DNA of 64,000 bases from Streptomyces triculaminicus (GTDB lineage Bacteria; Actinomycetota; Actinomycetes; Streptomycetales; Streptomycetaceae): the NCBI RefSeq assembly GCF_017349075.1, contig NZ_JAFMOF010000001.1:310001-374000 (forward strand). Direction: 5' to 3'. A program made the position numbers and the translations under genes. The notes beneath the pieces were generated by a model. That model was not told the origin of the DNA. It saw nothing but the letters and a program-made list of their open reading frames with translations, and did not search any database. Numbering within the stretch: the stretch's first letter is position 1; each line of letters starts with the position of its first letter. This document shows positions 1 through 8,342 of the stretch, piece by piece.

Positions 1-1137
1 GACGATGGACCGCATGACCTCGCTCGTGCCGCCGTAGATGCGGCTGACGCGGGTGTCCGCGTACAGGCGGGCGATCGGGTACTCCATCATGTAGCCGTAG
101 CCGCCGTGCAGCTGGAGGCACTTGTCGATGACGACGGCCGCGCGCTCGGTGGTGAAGAGCTTGGCGGAGGCGGCGTCGGCGGCGGTCAGCTCGCCCGCGT
201 CGTGCGCCTCCAGGGCCCGGTCCACGACCGCCTGCATCGCGTCGACCTCGGACCGGCAGTCGGCCAGCGTGAACTTGGTGTTCTGGAAGGACGCGACCGT
301 CCGGCCGAAGACCGTCCGGTCCCGTACGTACTCCGTGGCGAACGCGACGGCCGCGGCCGACTGCGCGTACGCGCCGAACGCGATGCCCAGGCGCTCCTGC
401 GGCAGGTTGTGCATGAGGTAGGAGAAGGCCTCGCCCTCCTTGCCCAGGAGGTCCTCGACGGGCACCTTGACGTCGGTGAAGGACAGTTCGGCGGTGTCGG
501 AGGTCTTCAGGCCGAGCTTCTCCAGCTTGCGGCCGACCGCGTAGCCCTCGGAGGCGGCGTCGACGGCGAGGATCGAGATGCCGCCGCGCCGGTCCTCGGG
601 GGTGGGCGGGGCGGTCCGCGCGCAGACGAGCACGCGGTCGGCGTGGACGCCGCCGGTGATGAAGGTCTTGGCGCCGTTGAGGACGTAGTGCGTGCCGTCC
701 TCGGAGAGCCGGGCGGTGGTCTTCATGCCGGCCAGGTCGGATCCGGTGCCGGGCTCGGTCATGGCGATGGCGGTCATCATCCCGCCGGAGACGAAGGCCG
801 GCAGCCAGCGCCGTTTCTGCTCCTCGTTCGCGTAGGCGAGGAGGTACGGCAGGCACAGCGCGGTGTGCACGCCCGCGCCGCCGAAGCTCACGCCCGCGCG
901 GGCGCACTCCTCGGTGATGACGGCCTGGAACTTGAACGAGCTCTGGCCGGCGCCGCCGTACTCCTCGGGCACCTCGATGCCGAAGACGCCCAGCTCGCCG
1001 AGCGTGCGGTAGAAGTCGCGCGGCACGATGCCCGCCTCGCGCCACTCGTCGTAGTGGGGCACGACCTCGGCGGCGATGAAGTCCCGGATCGTCTCCCGGA
1101 AAGCCTCGTGGTCCTCGTTGAAGACGGTGCGGCGCAT
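1..1137 (-). CDS. acyl-CoA dehydrogenase (C-terminus beyond window edge)
   Basis: FAD-dependent acyl-CoA dehydrogenase; 379 residues are visible and the last few lie outside the window. The start is the ATG at 1137. FAD-binding motifs AMTEPGTGSD and TFITGG are present, as is the C-terminal LHGGYGYM block. The usual Glu in the I(Y/G)EGTSE loop is Gly here (IYGGTSE), while a Glu sits in NLPQERLG (about residue 248), the position used by isovaleryl-CoA and long-chain acyl-CoA dehydrogenases. It is therefore probably an IVD/LCAD-type enzyme (inference). It lies just downstream of the TetR gene on the same strand, next to a branched-chain acyl-CoA operon, so a role in leucine or fatty acyl-CoA oxidation is likely. 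Confidence 0.93.
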   Translation of the reverse strand, partial: MRRTVFNEDHEAFRETIRDFIAAEVVPHYDEWREAGIVPRDFYRTLGELGVFGIEVPEEYGGAGQSSFKFQAVITEECARAGVSFGGAGVHTALCLPYLLAYANEEQKRRWLPAFVSGGMMTAIAMTEPGTGSDLAGMKTTARLSEDGTHYVLNGAKTFITGGVHADRVLVCARTAPPTPEDRRGGISILAVDAASEGYAVGRKLEKLGLKTSDTAELSFTDVKVPVEDLLGKEGEAFSYLMHNLPQERLGIAFGAYAQSAAAVAFATEYVRDRTVFGRTVASFQNTKFTLADCRSEVDAMQAVVDRALEAHDAGELTAADAASAKLFTTERAAVVIDKCLQLHGGYGYMMEYPIARLYADTRVSRIYGGTSEVMRSIV

Positions 1138-1264
1138 GACGGCTTCCCCTCCCGCTGTGTAAGCGCTTGCTCAGGCAAGCTACCGGCCGGTACCGGAGCT
1201 GTCCAGAACCTGTCGGCGCGATCGCGACGGTCCGCTTCGCGCCACGCACCGCCCGGCCGGGCGG

Positions 1265-1877
1265 TCAGGCCGAGAGCGTGGCGAGCGCCCCCAGCGCGAG
1301 GCGGCGCAGCAGCGCGGCCGTCGCCGCCCGGCTGGGCAGGGCGCCGGGGCGACCGAGGTGCGGGGTGGAGTTCAGCAGCCCGAAGACGGCGTGGACGGCG
1401 GCCCGGGCCTCGGCCTCGGCGGCGTCCGGGTGCAGCCGGCGGACCACGTCGACCCACAGCTCGACGTACTGACGCTGCAGGGAGCGGACCAGCTTGCGGT
1501 CGGTGTCGCGCAGCTGGCCCAGCTCGCGGTCGTGGAGGGTGATCAGCGCGCGGTCGTCGAGGGCGAAGTCGATGTGCCCGTCGATGAGCGCGTCGAGCAC
1601 CTCGGCCGGGCCGGCCCCGGCCTCGGCGGCGTCGGCCACCCGCTGCCGGCCGCCCGCGAAGAGCCGGCCGCTGATACCCACCAGCAGCTCGGCCAGCATC
1701 GCGTCCTTGCCCGCGAAGTGGCGGTAGAGCCCGGGGCCGCTGATGCCGACCGCCGCTCCTATCTCGTCCACCCCGACGCCGTGGAAGCCGCGCTCGGCGA
1801 AGAGCCGGGCGGCCTCCCGGAGGATCTGCTCGCGGCGGGTGGGGGGGGAGCCGCCTGGGGGCGGGCGGGTGCGTCAT
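1265..1877 (-). CDS. TetR/AcrR-family regulator, N-terminus out of frame
   Basis: A TetR-type DNA-binding domain is clear (REQILREAARLFAERGF, then VDEIGAAVGISGPGLYRHF), followed by a helical ligand domain ending at 1265. The reading frame holding helix 1 has no ATG/GTG/TTG start and is closed upstream by a stop at 1874-1876. The ATG at 1877 and the GTG at 1881 are in the two other frames. They join it only if the run of eight G at 1841-1848 (C on the coding strand) were seven or nine long. A GTG at 1771 would give 168 aa but lose helix 1. Probably the local repressor of the divergent liu operon, by analogy with neighbouring-regulator layouts (inference). Confidence 0.8.
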
Positions 1878-1905
1878 TCACGAAATCGATTCTAGACAGC
1901 GGCGT

Positions 1906-1949
1906 TAGTGGTCGTTAACCTGAAGGCGGATGTGTTAACGCTCATTAAC
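1906..1949. promoter_or_regulatory. paired operator-like repeats between TetR gene and liu operon
   Basis: Two related 14-bp elements lie in the divergent intergenic region: TTAGTGGTCGTTAA at 1906-1919 and TTAACGCTCATTAA at 1936-1949. The reverse complement of the second matches the first at 11 of 14 positions, and each is itself roughly palindromic. This AT-rich pair stands out in GC-rich DNA and sits just upstream of the liuB ribosome binding site. It is a good candidate operator for the adjacent TetR protein (inference). Confidence 0.6.
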
Positions 1950-1970
1950 CGAGCAAGGGAGCTCGAGTAC

Positions 1971-3587
1971 ATGCAGCAGGCACCGGTGCTGGGGAGCGCC
2001 GCAGATCCGGCCTCCGACGCCTGGCGGGCCAACGAGGCCGCGCACCGCGAGCTGGTGGCGGGGCTGCGGGAGAAGCTGGCCGAGGCACGGCTGGGCGGCG
2101 GCGAAAGGGCCCGCGAGCGGCACACCGCGCGCGGCAAGCTGCTGCCGCGCGACCGGGTGGACGCCCTGCTGGACCCCGGCTCGCCGTTCCTGGAGATCGC
2201 CCCGCTGGCGGCCGACGGGATGTACGGCGGCGCCGCCCCCGCGGCGGGGGTCATCGCGGGCATCGGCCGGGTCTCCGGCCGCGAGACGGTGATCGTCGCC
2301 AACGACGCCACCGTCAAGGGCGGCACGTATTACCCCATGACCGTCAAGAAGCACCTGCGCGCCCAGGAGATCGCCCTGGAGAACAGGCTCCCGTGCCTGT
2401 ACCTCGTCGACTCCGGCGGCGCGTTCCTGCCCCTGCAGGACGAGGTCTTCCCCGACCGGGAGCACTTCGGCCGCATCTTCTACAACCAGGCCCGCATGTC
2501 CGGCGCCGGCATCCCGCAGATCGCCGCGGTCCTCGGCTCGTGCACGGCCGGCGGCGCCTACGTCCCCGCCATGAGCGACGAGGCCGTCATCGTGCGCGGC
2601 CAGGGCACCATCTTCCTGGGCGGCCCGCCGCTGGTGAAGGCCGCGACGGGCGAGGTCGTCACGGCCGAGGAGCTGGGCGGCGGCGAGGTTCACTCGAAGG
2701 TGTCGGGCGTCACCGACCATCTCGCCGAGGACGACGCCCACGCCCTGCGCATCGTGCGGACCATCGTCTCCACGCTCCCCGAGCGCGGGCCCCTGCCCTG
2801 GTCCGTGGAGCCGGCCGAGGAGCCCGTGGCCGACCCCGCGGGGCTCTACGGCGCCGTCCCGGTGGACTCGCGCACACCGTACGACGTGCGCGAGGTGATC
2901 GCCCGGGTCGTCGACGGCTCGCGCTTCGCCGAGTTCAAGGCCGAGTTCGGCCAGACCCTGGTGACGGGCTTCGCCCGCATCCACGGCCACCCCGTCGGCA
3001 TCGTCGCCAACAACGGCATCCTCTTCTCCGAGTCCGCCCAGAAGGGCGCCCACTTCATCGAGCTGTGCGACCAGCGCGGCGTCCCCCTGCTCTTCCTGCA
3101 GAACATCTCCGGCTTCATGGTCGGCCGGCAGTACGAGGCGGGCGGCATCGCCAAGCACGGCGCCAAGATGGTCACGGCCGTGGCGTGCGCGCGCGTGCCG
3201 AAGCTGACGGTCGTCATAGGCGGCTCCTACGGCGCGGGCAACTACTCCATGTGCGGCCGCGCCTATTCGCCGCGCTTCCTGTGGATGTGGCCCAACGCCA
3301 AGATCTCCGTCATGGGCGGCGAGCAGGCCGCCTCGGTCCTCGCGACCGTCAAGCGCGACCAGCTCGAGGCGCGCGGCGAGCAGTGGAGCGCGGAGGACGA
3401 GGAGGCCTTCCGGGCCCCCGTCCGCGAGCAGTACGAAACCCAGGGCAACGCCTACTACGCGACCGCCCGGCTGTGGGACGACGGTGTCATCGACCCCTTG
3501 GAGACCCGGCAGGTGCTGGGCCTGGCCCTGACCGCCTGTGCCAACGCCCCCCTGGGCGAGCCCGGCTACGGCGTCTTCCGGATGTGA
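1971..3587 (+). CDS. liuB: acyl-CoA carboxylase carboxyltransferase (beta) subunit, methylcrotonyl-CoA type
   Basis: 538-aa carboxyltransferase that moves CO2 from carboxybiotin onto an acyl-CoA. Crotonase-fold glycine motifs are present ([43 protein letters not shown]). I chose the ATG at 1971 because AAGGGAG lies about 10 nt upstream. An upstream GTG at 1908 would put the operator repeats inside the gene. It is followed by the biotin carboxylase gene after 8 nt. Gene order (carboxyltransferase, biotin carboxylase/BCCP, HMG-CoA lyase, acyl-CoA dehydrogenase) points to 3-methylcrotonyl-CoA carboxylase of leucine breakdown; propionyl/acetyl-CoA activity cannot be excluded. Confidence 0.93.
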   Translation: MQQAPVLGSAADPASDAWRANEAAHRELVAGLREKLAEARLGGGERARERHTARGKLLPRDRVDALLDPGSPFLEIAPLAADGMYGGAAPAAGVIAGIGRVSGRETVIVANDATVKGGTYYPMTVKKHLRAQEIALENRLPCLYLVDSGGAFLPLQDEVFPDREHFGRIFYNQARMSGAGIPQIAAVLGSCTAGGAYVPAMSDEAVIVRGQGTIFLGGPPLVKAATGEVVTAEELGGGEVHSKVSGVTDHLAEDDAHALRIVRTIVSTLPERGPLPWSVEPAEEPVADPAGLYGAVPVDSRTPYDVREVIARVVDGSRFAEFKAEFGQTLVTGFARIHGHPVGIVANNGILFSESAQKGAHFIELCDQRGVPLLFLQNISGFMVGRQYEAGGIAKHGAKMVTAVACARVPKLTVVIGGSYGAGNYSMCGRAYSPRFLWMWPNAKISVMGGEQAASVLATVKRDQLEARGEQWSAEDEEAFRAPVREQYETQGNAYYATARLWDDGVIDPLETRQVLGLALTACANAPLGEPGYGVFRM

Positions 3588-3595
3588 GGCGGAGC

Positions 3596-5620
3596 ATGTT
3601 CGAGACTGTCCTTGTCGCCAACCGGGGCGAGATCGCCGTACGGGTCATCCGTACGCTGCGCGCCCTCGGCATCCGTTCCGTCGCCGTGTACAGCGACGCC
3701 GACGCCGGCGCCCGGCACGTCCGCGAGGCCGACACCGCGGTGCGCATCGGCCCGGCGGCCGCCTCCGAGAGCTATCTGTCCATCGAGCGGCTGCTGGACG
3801 CCGCCGCGCGCACCGGCGCCGAGGCCGTCCACCCCGGCTACGGCTTCCTCGCCGAGAACGCCGCCTTCGCCCGTGCCTGCGCCGGTGCCGGGCTCGCCTT
3901 CATCGGCCCGCCCGCCGAGGCCATCGAGCTGATGGGCGACAAGATCCGCGCCAAGGAGACGGTCCGGGCGGCGGGCGTGCCGGTCGTGCCCGGCTCCGTG
4001 GGCAGCGGCCTGAGCGACGAGCGGCTCGTCGAGGCCGCCCGGGAGATCGGCATGCCCGTGCTGCTGAAGCCGTCGGCCGGCGGCGGCGGCAAGGGCATGC
4101 GGCTCGTGCGCGACGAGGCGCTGCTCGGCGAGGAGATCACCGCCGCCCGGCGCGAGGCGCGCGGCTCCTTCGGCGACGACACGCTGCTCGTCGAGCGCTG
4201 GGTCGACCGGCCCCGGCACATCGAGATCCAGGTACTGGCGGACGGCCACGGCAACGTCATCCACCTCGGCGAGCGCGAGTGCTCGCTGCAGCGGCGGCAC
4301 CAGAAGATCATCGAGGAGGCGCCGAGCGTCCTGCTGGACGAGCCGACGCGCGCGGCCATGGGCGAGGCGGCGGTGCAGGCGGCGCGGTCCTGCGGTTACG
4401 CGGGCGCGGGCACGGTGGAGTTCATCGTTCCCGGCGACGCCCCCTCCTCCTACTACTTCATGGAGATGAACACCCGGCTGCAGGTCGAGCACCCCGTGAC
4501 GGAGCTGGTCACGGGCCTCGACCTGGTGGAGTGGCAGATCCGCGTCGCCTCCGGCGAGGTGCTGGGCCCCTCCCAGAAGGACGTGACGTTCTCCGGCCAC
4601 GCGATCGAGGCCCGCGTCTGCGCGGAGACGGCGCGCGTGAGCGGCGACCGCGTCGACTTCCTGCCGTCGGCCGGCACCGTGCTCGCGCTGCGCGAGCCGG
4701 CGGGCGAGGGGATACGGGTCGACTCCGGCCTGGCCGAGGGCGGCGACGTGGGCACGTCGTACGACCCGATGCTCGCCAAGGTGATCGCCCACGGCCCCGA
4801 CCGCGCCACCGCCCTGCGCCGCCTGCGGGCGGCTCTCGCCGGGACCACCGTCCTGGGCGTGGACACCAACGTGGGCTTCCTGCGGCGCCTGCTGGCCCAC
4901 CCGGACGTCGTCTCGGGCGACCTGGACACCGGCCTGGTGGACCGGGACGCCGCGTCCCTGGTGCCGGCCGACGTGCCGCGGGAGGTCTACGCCGCCGGGG
5001 CCCTGCGCGCCCAGGCCCGGCTGTCCGAGGAGCGGGCCGAAGGCCCCTCGGGCTGGGCGGACCCCTTCTCCGCGCCCAGCGGCTGGCGGCTGGGCGGCAC
5101 CCCCGCCTGGACGCCCCACCACTTCCGCGTGCCGGGGCAGGCCCCGGTGACGGTCCGGGTGCGCGAGGGCGAGGTGGCCGTCGGCGAGGCCGGCCCGGCC
5201 GGCGCGAAGCTGCTGCCGGACCGGGGCGCCGGGATCGCCCTCGAGATCGACGGCGTCACCCACGCCTTCGCCCACGCGGCCGGCCCCCGGGGCACCTGGC
5301 TCGCCCGGGACGGCGACGCCTGGCACCTGACCCCCCACGACCCCGTGGCCGCCGCCCTCACCGGTGGCGGCGGCGCCGCCCACGCGGGCACGCTCACCGC
5401 CCCCATGCCCGGCACGGTCACCGTGGTCAAGGCGGCCGTCGGGGACGAGGTCGCCGCCGGCCAGAGCCTCCTCGTCGTCGAGGCGATGAAGATGGAGCAC
5501 GTCATCGCCGCCCCGCACGCCGGCACCGTCACCGAGCTCGACGTGACCGCCGGCAGCACGGTGGCGATGGACCAGGTCCTGGCCGTCGTCACCCCGGTCG
5601 CGCCCCTGGAGGAATCATGA
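3596..5620 (+). CDS. liuD: biotin carboxylase / biotin carrier (alpha) subunit of acyl-CoA carboxylase
   Basis: 674-aa alpha subunit. The N-terminal biotin carboxylase domain opens with VLVANRGEIAVRVIRT. The ATP-grasp region contains KPSAGGGGKGM and the EMNTRLQVEHPVTE signature. The C-terminal biotinyl domain carries EAMKMEH, whose Lys is biotinylated. It carboxylates biotin with ATP and bicarbonate and works with the subunit encoded just upstream. The ATG at 3596 follows GGCGGAG closely. The stop overlaps the next start (ATGA at 5617-5620), indicating translational coupling within the leucine-catabolism operon. Confidence 0.94.
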   Translation: MFETVLVANRGEIAVRVIRTLRALGIRSVAVYSDADAGARHVREADTAVRIGPAAASESYLSIERLLDAAARTGAEAVHPGYGFLAENAAFARACAGAGLAFIGPPAEAIELMGDKIRAKETVRAAGVPVVPGSVGSGLSDERLVEAAREIGMPVLLKPSAGGGGKGMRLVRDEALLGEEITAARREARGSFGDDTLLVERWVDRPRHIEIQVLADGHGNVIHLGERECSLQRRHQKIIEEAPSVLLDEPTRAAMGEAAVQAARSCGYAGAGTVEFIVPGDAPSSYYFMEMNTRLQVEHPVTELVTGLDLVEWQIRVASGEVLGPSQKDVTFSGHAIEARVCAETARVSGDRVDFLPSAGTVLALREPAGEGIRVDSGLAEGGDVGTSYDPMLAKVIAHGPDRATALRRLRAALAGTTVLGVDTNVGFLRRLLAHPDVVSGDLDTGLVDRDAASLVPADVPREVYAAGALRAQARLSEERAEGPSGWADPFSAPSGWRLGGTPAWTPHHFRVPGQAPVTVRVREGEVAVGEAGPAGAKLLPDRGAGIALEIDGVTHAFAHAAGPRGTWLARDGDAWHLTPHDPVAAALTGGGGAAHAGTLTAPMPGTVTVVKAAVGDEVAAGQSLLVVEAMKMEHVIAAPHAGTVTELDVTAGSTVAMDQVLAVVTPVAPLEES

Positions 5621-6555
5621 TCGGCCAGCTGCCCATGGCCGTGCCCGACCCGGCCCTCCCCTCCCGCGTCCGTATCCACGAGGTGGGCCCCCGCGACGGC
5701 CTGCAGAACGAGAAGACGATCGTCCCGACGGAGGTCAAGGCGGAGTTCATCCGCCGGCTGGCGGCCGCCGGGCTCGACACCGTCGAGGCCACCAGCTTCG
5801 TGCACCCCCAGTGGGTGCCCCAGCTGGCCGACGCCGAGCAGCTGCTGCCGATGCTCGAGGGCGTCGGGGCCCGCCTCCCGGTGCTGGTGCCCAACCGGCG
5901 CGGTCTCGACCGCGCGCTCGCCCTCGGCGCCCGTGAGGTCGCCGTCTTCGGCAGCGTGACCGAGTCGTTCGCCAAGGCCAACCTCAACCGCACCGTCGAC
6001 GAGTCGCTGGAGATGTTCGCCCCGGTCGTCGCGACGGCCCGCGAGGCCGGCCTCAGGGTGCGCGGCTATCTCTCCATGTGCTTCGGCGACCCGTGGGAGG
6101 GCGCCGTGCCGATCGAGCGGACGGTCCGCGTCGCCCGCCGCCTGCTCGACCTCGGCTGCGACGAGCTGAGCCTGGGCGACACCATCGGCGTGGCCACCCC
6201 CGGCCACGTCACGGCGCTGCTGGCCGCGCTCAACGAGGCCGCCGTGCCCACCGACCGCCTCGCCGTGCACTTCCACGACACCTACGGCCAGGCCCTCGCC
6301 AACACCCTCGCCGCCCTGCGGCACGGCGTGAGCACGGTCGACGCCTCGGCCGGCGGCCTCGGCGGCTGCCCGTACGCCAAGAGCGCCACCGGCAATCTCG
6401 CCACCGAAGACCTCGTATGGATGCTCGACGGCCTCGGTGTCACCACCGGCGTCGATCTCGGCCGTCTCACCGCCACCAGCGTGTGGATGGCCCGCCAACT
6501 GGGCCGACCCAGCCCGTCCCGCACCGTCCGTGCCCTCTCCCACCAGGAGCCCTGA
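5617..6555 (+). CDS. liuE: hydroxymethylglutaryl-CoA lyase
   Basis: 312-aa TIM-barrel lyase that cleaves HMG-CoA to acetoacetate and acetyl-CoA, the last step of leucine degradation. Visible family marks are EVGPRDGLQNE near the N-terminus (metal/substrate-binding Arg-Asp), HFHDTYGQAL, and the catalytic-Cys signature GGLGGCPYA. The start overlaps the preceding stop by 4 nt. An alternative ATG seven codons on (MAVPDP) is possible, but the overlap favours 5617. Confidence 0.95.
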   Translation: MIGQLPMAVPDPALPSRVRIHEVGPRDGLQNEKTIVPTEVKAEFIRRLAAAGLDTVEATSFVHPQWVPQLADAEQLLPMLEGVGARLPVLVPNRRGLDRALALGAREVAVFGSVTESFAKANLNRTVDESLEMFAPVVATAREAGLRVRGYLSMCFGDPWEGAVPIERTVRVARRLLDLGCDELSLGDTIGVATPGHVTALLAALNEAAVPTDRLAVHFHDTYGQALANTLAALRHGVSTVDASAGGLGGCPYAKSATGNLATEDLVWMLDGLGVTTGVDLGRLTATSVWMARQLGRPSPSRTVRALSHQEP

Positions 6556-6558
6556 GCC

Positions 6559-7725
6559 ATGTCGCTGGACCACCGCCTCTCCCCCGAGCACGAGGAACTC
6601 CGCCGCACCGTGGAGGAGTTCGCACACGACGTCGTCGCCCCGAAGATCGGCGACTTCTACGAGCGGCACGAGTTCCCGTACGAGATCGTGCGGGAGATGG
6701 GCCGCATGGGCCTGTTCGGGCTGCCGTTCCCCGAGGAGTACGGCGGCATGGACGGGGACTACCTGGCCCTCGGGCTGGTCCTCGAGGAGCTCGCCCGCGT
6801 GGACTCCTCCGTGGCCATCACCCTCGAGGCGGGGGTCTCGCTCGGCGCGATGCCCATCTACCGCTTCGGCACCGAGGAGCAGAAGCGGGAGTGGCTGCCG
6901 AAGCTCTGCTCCGGCGAGATGCTGGGCGCTTTCGGCCTGACCGAGCCCGACGGCGGCTCCGACGCGGGCGCCACCCGCACCACGGCCCGCCTGGACGAGG
7001 CCACCGGCGAATGGGTGATCAACGGCACCAAGTGCTTCATCACCAACTCCGGCACGGATATCACCGGCCTGGTCACCGTCACCGCCGTCACCGGCCGCAA
7101 GCCGGACGGCAAGCCCCTGATCTCCTCGATCATCGTGCCGTCCGGCACCCCCGGCTTCACGGTGGCGGCCCCCTACTCCAAGGTCGGCTGGAACGCCTCC
7201 GACACCCGCGAGCTGTCCTTCTCCGACGTCCGGGTGCCGGCCGCCAACCTGCTGGGCGAGCAGGGCCGCGGCTACGCCCAGTTCCTGCGGATACTGGACG
7301 AGGGCCGTATCGCGATCTCCGCCCTGGCCACGGGCCTGGCCCAGGGCTGCGTCGACGAGTCCCTGTCGTACGCGAAGACCCGCGAGGCCTTCGGCCGGCC
7401 GATCGGCTCCAACCAGGCCATCCAGTTCAAGATCGCCGACATGGAGATGCGGGCCCACACCGCCCGGATCGCCTGGCGCGACGCCGCCTCCCGCCTGGTG
7501 CACGGCGAGCCGTTCAAGAAGGAGGCGGCGCTGGCCAAGCTCTACTCCTCCGAGATCGCGGTCACCAACGCCCGCGAGGCCACCCAGATCCACGGCGGCT
7601 ACGGCTTCATGAACGAATACCCGGTCGCCCGGATGTGGCGCGACTCCAAGATCCTCGAGATCGGCGAGGGCACGAGCGAGGTCCAGCGCATGCTGATCGC
7701 CCGCGAGCTGGGACTCACGGACTGA
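6559..7725 (+). CDS. acdH: acyl-CoA dehydrogenase AcdH
   Basis: 388-aa short/branched-chain acyl-CoA dehydrogenase. FAD motifs FGLTEPDGGSDAG and CFITNSG are intact, the HGGYGFMNEYP block is present, and the catalytic Glu sits in the usual loop (EIGEGTSEVQR). This differs from the enzyme at 1-1137. It starts 3 nt after the HMG-CoA lyase stop, so it is the last gene of the operon. In S. coelicolor AcdH is known for branched-chain acyl-CoA oxidation in valine/isoleucine/leucine catabolism; the same role is inferred here. Confidence 0.95.
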   Translation: MSLDHRLSPEHEELRRTVEEFAHDVVAPKIGDFYERHEFPYEIVREMGRMGLFGLPFPEEYGGMDGDYLALGLVLEELARVDSSVAITLEAGVSLGAMPIYRFGTEEQKREWLPKLCSGEMLGAFGLTEPDGGSDAGATRTTARLDEATGEWVINGTKCFITNSGTDITGLVTVTAVTGRKPDGKPLISSIIVPSGTPGFTVAAPYSKVGWNASDTRELSFSDVRVPAANLLGEQGRGYAQFLRILDEGRIAISALATGLAQGCVDESLSYAKTREAFGRPIGSNQAIQFKIADMEMRAHTARIAWRDAASRLVHGEPFKKEAALAKLYSSEIAVTNAREATQIHGGYGFMNEYPVARMWRDSKILEIGEGTSEVQRMLIARELGLTD

Positions 7726-7741
7726 CCGCTCGGGGGGGAAC

Positions 7742-7767
7742 CCGGGCGGGAACCCTCCCCCGCCCGG
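7742..7767. terminator. GC-rich hairpin after acdH
   Basis: A 9-bp perfect stem (CCGGGCGGG at 7742-7750 with CCCGCCCGG at 7759-7767) and an 8-nt loop start 17 nt after the acdH stop. There is no T-tract, as is usual for Streptomyces terminators. Confidence 0.55.
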
Positions 7768-7811
7768 CCCGGCCTGCCCCTTTCCTCCCCCGCCCGGCCC
7801 GGCCTGCCCCT
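7754..7811. repeat. 28-nt direct repeat, two copies
   Basis: The same 28 bases (beginning CCTCCCCCGCCCGG) occur at 7754-7781 and 7784-7811, a period of 30 with a 2-nt spacer, overlapping the acdH terminator stem. It looks like a local tandem duplication in a C-rich tail; no function is evident. Confidence 0.85.
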
Positions 7812-7896
7812 GCCCTCCCCGGCCGGCCGGCCCGGCCTGGCAAATCAGGCGATCTTCAGACGTTTGCAGCTGATTCACCTCACATTCCCTGGATTC

Positions 7897-7916
7897 CCTG
7901 CCCGAAATCGGGCAGG
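7897..7916. promoter_or_regulatory. perfect inverted repeat upstream of small hypothetical gene
   Basis: CCTGCCCG and CGGGCAGG flank AAAT, giving an 8-bp perfect stem 55 nt upstream of the ATG at 7971. It could be an operator or the start of a leader hairpin; nothing in the sequence decides between them. Confidence 0.4.
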
Positions 7917-7970
7917 ATTCTTGCGAATGCTCTCCGTAGCCCTCAGTATCGACGGGTGCTCGAACGCCGT

Positions 7971-8231
7971 ATGCCCCATGACGACCTGGTCGACCACCTG
8001 GTGCGCAGCACGCCGCTTCAGCGCGGCGAGGCTGCCCGGGTGGTCCTGGACGTGCTGGCGTACTTCGACGAGACGGCCGAGGAGTTCGTCCGCCGCCGCC
8101 ACCGCGAGTTGCAGTCCGGCGGGCTGAACAACACGGAGATCTTCGAGCGGATCGCCGCGGAGCTGCCGCACCGCGCCGTGGCACCACCCGAGCTCTCACT
8201 GCGGCAACTGCGTCGCATCGTCTACGGCTGA
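7971..8231 (+). CDS. small hypothetical protein (86 aa)
   Basis: Starts MPHDDLVDHLVR and ends LRQLRRIVYG. The composition is acidic/basic and helical without membrane segments or cysteines. The segment DETAEEFVRRRHRELQ suggests an amphipathic helix. Codon use is normal for the genome, with strong G/C in third positions, which supports a real gene. It lies alone between acdH and glmS. I do not recognise a family; the sequence looks like a conserved actinobacterial small protein. An in-frame GTG at 7956 is an alternative start. Confidence 0.7.
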   Translation: MPHDDLVDHLVRSTPLQRGEAARVVLDVLAYFDETAEEFVRRRHRELQSGGLNNTEIFERIAAELPHRAVAPPELSLRQLRRIVYG

Positions 8232-8342
8232 ACCGGCAGCCGGGACGGAAACGGTGAGGCGGCCCCGCACGGCCGCCTCACCGCTTCCACCGTCGTCGTC
8301 GCCTCCGGGCGCCACTGATCGTTTAACCTGGGAGGGTCACCT

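Noticed and set aside
2393..5620. A 1075-codon plus-strand frame that seems to extend the biotin carboxylase upstream.
   Set aside because: Its first 400 codons overlap the carboxyltransferase in another frame and are Arg/Pro-rich noise; the real gene starts at ATG 3596 with its own RBS.
4987..8199. Very long minus-strand open frame across the liu genes (over 1000 codons), and similar antisense frames elsewhere (for example 15790-17871, 41425-43719).
   Set aside because: They lie opposite well-recognised genes, have repetitive Arg/Gly/Val composition and no conserved motifs. Antisense frames stay open simply because stop codons are rare at this G+C content.
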